Of a stretch of DNA of 6,332 nt, positions 5,206-6,332 are shown one piece after another (the first letter of the stretch is position 1; every line of letters begins with the position of its first letter). Both the position numbers and the translations under genes were made by a program. Origin of the DNA: Caldifarciminota bacterium (GTDB taxonomy: Bacteria > WOR-3 > Hydrothermia > WGAB01); the NCBI GenBank assembly GCA_015489295.1, contig WGAB01000209.1:1-6332 (forward strand), read 5' to 3'. The notes beneath the pieces are model-generated. The model did not search any database. It was not told where the DNA came from and saw nothing but the letters and a program-made list of their open reading frames with translations.

Positions 5206-5481
5206 ATGAAACGGCTTTGGTGGAGTCTACCCCTGGTTGTGGCTTTGGCCATGGTGGCGACCACGGGCTGTGGCCCAAAGATGGCCAGCCAGGAGACCCT
5301 GAACCAGATTGAAGAGTGTCAGCAGGCGGTGGCCAGCGCGCGCCAGAAGATCGCGGACCTGGAAGCCCAGATCGCCCAGCTCAAGAAGCAGATTCCCGCG
5401 AAACAACAGGAAATCCAGCGACTGCAGGCCGAGCGTGATTCCCTGAACCAGTGGCTCCAGATCCTGGAACAGGGGTACTGA
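5206..5481 (+). CDS. Small coiled-coil lipoprotein
   Basis: 91 residues from ATG at 5206, chosen because AAGGAGGT (5191-5198) lies 7 bases upstream and because an earlier in-frame ATG at 5140 falls in the promoter. The N-terminus is a lipoprotein signal: MKR, a hydrophobic core (about 5-18), then TTGC with C22 as the expected lipidated cysteine (a relaxed lipobox, since T rather than L is at -3). The mature part, from about residue 28 to 88, is almost entirely alpha-helical coiled coil with regular hydrophobic spacing (IADLEAQIAQLKKQI, IQRLQAERDSLNQWL) and a proline break at 64. There is one additional cysteine, C38. It is probably anchored in the outer membrane facing the periplasm, comparable in size and style to Lpp-type structural lipoproteins, but with no sequence identity I can claim. 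It is followed after 12 bases by the LysM gene in the same operon, whose product has a similar coiled coil. Confidence 0.85.
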   Translation: MKRLWWSLPLVVALAMVATTGCGPKMASQETLNQIEECQQAVASARQKIADLEAQIAQLKKQIPAKQQEIQRLQAERDSLNQWLQILEQGY

Positions 5482-5493
5482 GGAGGCAGCGCC

Positions 5494-6093
5494 ATGAAAC
5501 GGATCGCATGGATTCTTCCGCTGGTTTTGACGGTGTCGGTGGCCTGGGCCCAGGAGGGTAAGAAACTCACCGAAGAGGAGGCCCAGCAGCAGTTGCAGGC
5601 CTGCCAGGCCGAACTGCAGCAGCTGGAGGCCCGGATCCAGAGCCTTCAGCAGGAACTGCAGCAGGTGCGGGCCCAGGTGAACAATCTGAGCCCCAAGGAG
5701 CAGGCGCTGCGGCAGGAGATCCAGCAGCTGAAAACGGAGATTGCCAAGTACCCCAGCGAGTACACGGTGCAGCGGGGCGACTACCTTTCCAAGATCGCCG
5801 GCATGCGGTACATCTACAACAACCCCAAAGCCTGGCCGCGGATCTACCGGGCGAATCGCGACAAGATCAAGGACCCGAACCTGATCTATCCCGGTTGGGT
5901 GCTCTACATTCCCCACGGCATTGAGAAGTCCATTGAGGTGATTCCGGGCGACAACCTGTGGAAGATCGCCGGGTTCACCTGGATCTACAACAACCCCCGG
6001 ATGTGGACGCGGATTTACGAGGCCAATCGCGACAAGATCCGGGATCCCGACCTCATCTATCCGGGGCAGGTCCTGGAAATTCCCCGGGATTGA
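5494..6093 (+). CDS. Exported coiled-coil protein with two LysM domains
   Basis: 199 residues. The signal peptide is MKRIAWILPLVLTVSVAWA with a probable AWA|QE cleavage after residue 19. Residues about 25-85 form a Gln/Glu-rich coiled coil with one cysteine (C37). Two LysM domains follow, about 89-140 and 146-197. Both have the YgaU-like form with a YNNP-x-x-W insertion, then R-I-Y-x-A-N-R-D-K-I-x-D-P-x-L-I-Y-P-G and a closing V-L-x-I-P strand. LysM domains bind the glycan backbone of peptidoglycan, so the protein should sit in the periplasm on the cell wall. The LysM repeats are spaced by 57 codons and share exact DNA runs (5812-5826 with 5983-5997; 5854-5868 with 6025-6039), indicating internal duplication. 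The SD AGGAGG (5481-5486) starts on the last base of the lipoprotein stop codon, 7 bases before the ATG. With the lipoprotein it may form an outer membrane to cell wall link (inference). No catalytic domain is present. Confidence 0.92.
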   Translation: MKRIAWILPLVLTVSVAWAQEGKKLTEEEAQQQLQACQAELQQLEARIQSLQQELQQVRAQVNNLSPKEQALRQEIQQLKTEIAKYPSEYTVQRGDYLSKIAGMRYIYNNPKAWPRIYRANRDKIKDPNLIYPGWVLYIPHGIEKSIEVIPGDNLWKIAGFTWIYNNPRMWTRIYEANRDKIRDPDLIYPGQVLEIPRD

Positions 6094-6106
6094 TCCCGAG
6101 CGTCTT

Positions 6107-6147
6107 ACGGCCCTCCCTGCCCTTCCTTGCGTGGGGAGGGCCGTTTT
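6107..6147 (+). terminator. Intrinsic terminator of the lipoprotein/LysM operon
   Basis: An 11-bp perfect stem (6107-6117 ACGGCCCTCCC with 6134-6144 GGGAGGGCCGT) with a 16-base loop is followed by a short T-run (6144-6147), 13 bases after the LysM stop codon. The loop is large and the T-run short, so it is weaker than the terminator at 452-483, but its position fits an operon end. Confidence 0.75.
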
Positions 6148-6157
6148 GCATTACAAT
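6127..6157 (+). promoter_or_regulatory. Possible promoter of the phoH-type gene
   Basis: TACAAT at 6152-6157 matches the -10 consensus at five of six positions. The best -35 is TTGCGT (6127-6132) at a long spacing of 19 bases. It lies in the loop and right arm of the preceding terminator. Transcription would start near 6164, leaving only about 8 bases before the ATG at 6172, so the mRNA would be nearly leaderless. Confidence 0.35.
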
Positions 6158-6171
6158 CCGAAGGCACGGCC

Positions 6172-6332
6172 ATGGAGCGGCGGATCACCCTGGAGCACAT
6201 TGAGCCCCTGAGACTTACCGGCGTGGGGGAGCGCAATTTGCGGGCGCTCCGCCAGGCGCTGAAGGCGTCTATCGTGGTCCGGGGCCAGGAGATCATCCTT
6301 CAGGGTCCGGAGGAGGAGGTGCGCCGGGCCGA
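6172..6332 (+). CDS. phoH: PhoH-family (YbeZ-like) protein, N-terminal part only
   Basis: 53 complete codons are visible before the right edge. The sequence reads MERRITLEHIEPLRLTGVGE, then NLRALRQALKASIVVRGQEI, ending in a G-x-E-x-x-V-R-R-A helix. This matches the small KH-like N-terminal domain of PhoH/YbeZ proteins (an L-x-G-x-x-x-x-N-L segment, then a V-x-R-G-x-E-I-x-I-x-G strand), which precedes an ATPase domain lying outside the window. PhoH-type proteins are cytoplasmic ATPases linked to RNA processing, often in operon with ybeY. The start is the first ATG after the terminator; only a weak SD-like GAAGG (6160-6164) precedes it. The Walker motifs cannot be checked here. Confidence 0.8.
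   Translation, partial: MERRITLEHIEPLRLTGVGERNLRALRQALKASIVVRGQEIILQGPEEEVRRA

Noticed and set aside
5227..5916. Minus-strand open frame (229 codons) opposite the lipoprotein and LysM genes
   Set aside because: Leu/Gly/Gln-rich antisense of coiled-coil coding sequence, with no SD, and spanning two well-supported genes.
1..6332. CRISPR arrays, tRNA or rRNA genes, insertion sequences, attachment sites
   Set aside because: No regularly spaced direct repeats, no cloverleaf or rRNA signatures, no transposase or integrase coding sequence, and no flanking inverted repeats were seen.

Overview
This window is a GC-rich, densely packed bacterial segment with strong Shine-Dalgarno sites close to AAGGAGGTGA. 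A type IX secretion (T9SS) style C-terminal sorting domain, a lipoprotein, a LysM protein and two small barrel-like exported proteins point to a diderm with an outer membrane. The T9SS-like tail and the serA / class V aminotransferase / DUF1015 cluster suggest, at low confidence, a deep-branching and possibly thermophilic lineage of the FCB/WOR-3 kind. The sequence alone does not fix the taxonomy.

Layout, left to right. Positions 1-424 (+) hold the 3' end of a secreted protein with a C-terminal sorting domain, followed by a strong intrinsic terminator (452-483). Positions 482-3643 (-) hold a tightly coupled operon transcribed right to left: a class V aminotransferase, then serA, then a DUF1015 protein. 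Gaps are 1 base and a 4-base ATGA overlap. Positions 3792-4920 (-) hold a tandem pair of paralogous small exported proteins of unknown family. They lie upstream of the serine operon with no obvious terminator between. Positions 4921-5205 are a divergent control region. Positions 5206-6093 (+) hold a two-gene envelope operon (coiled-coil lipoprotein, then coiled-coil protein with two LysM domains) with a near-consensus promoter and its own terminator (6107-6147). From 6172 (+) the 5' end of a phoH-type gene runs off the window.

Functional reading. The minus-strand operon makes phosphoserine from 3-phosphoglycerate: SerA oxidises it and the aminotransferase transaminates the product. No serB-type phosphatase is present, and the DUF1015 protein carries a DGHHR motif reminiscent of ParB/Srx-fold free serine kinases, so it may act on phosphoserine or serine. 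The aminotransferase mRNA leader can fold so that its ribosome binding site and start codon are paired. The plus-strand pair looks like an outer-membrane/peptidoglycan tether: a lipid-anchored coiled coil beside a LysM-bearing coiled coil.

The best candidates for something new are the SD-sequestering leader, the DUF1015 protein, the tandem unknown-family pair, and the lipoprotein/LysM module with matched cysteines. No mobile element, CRISPR array, tRNA or rRNA was seen.
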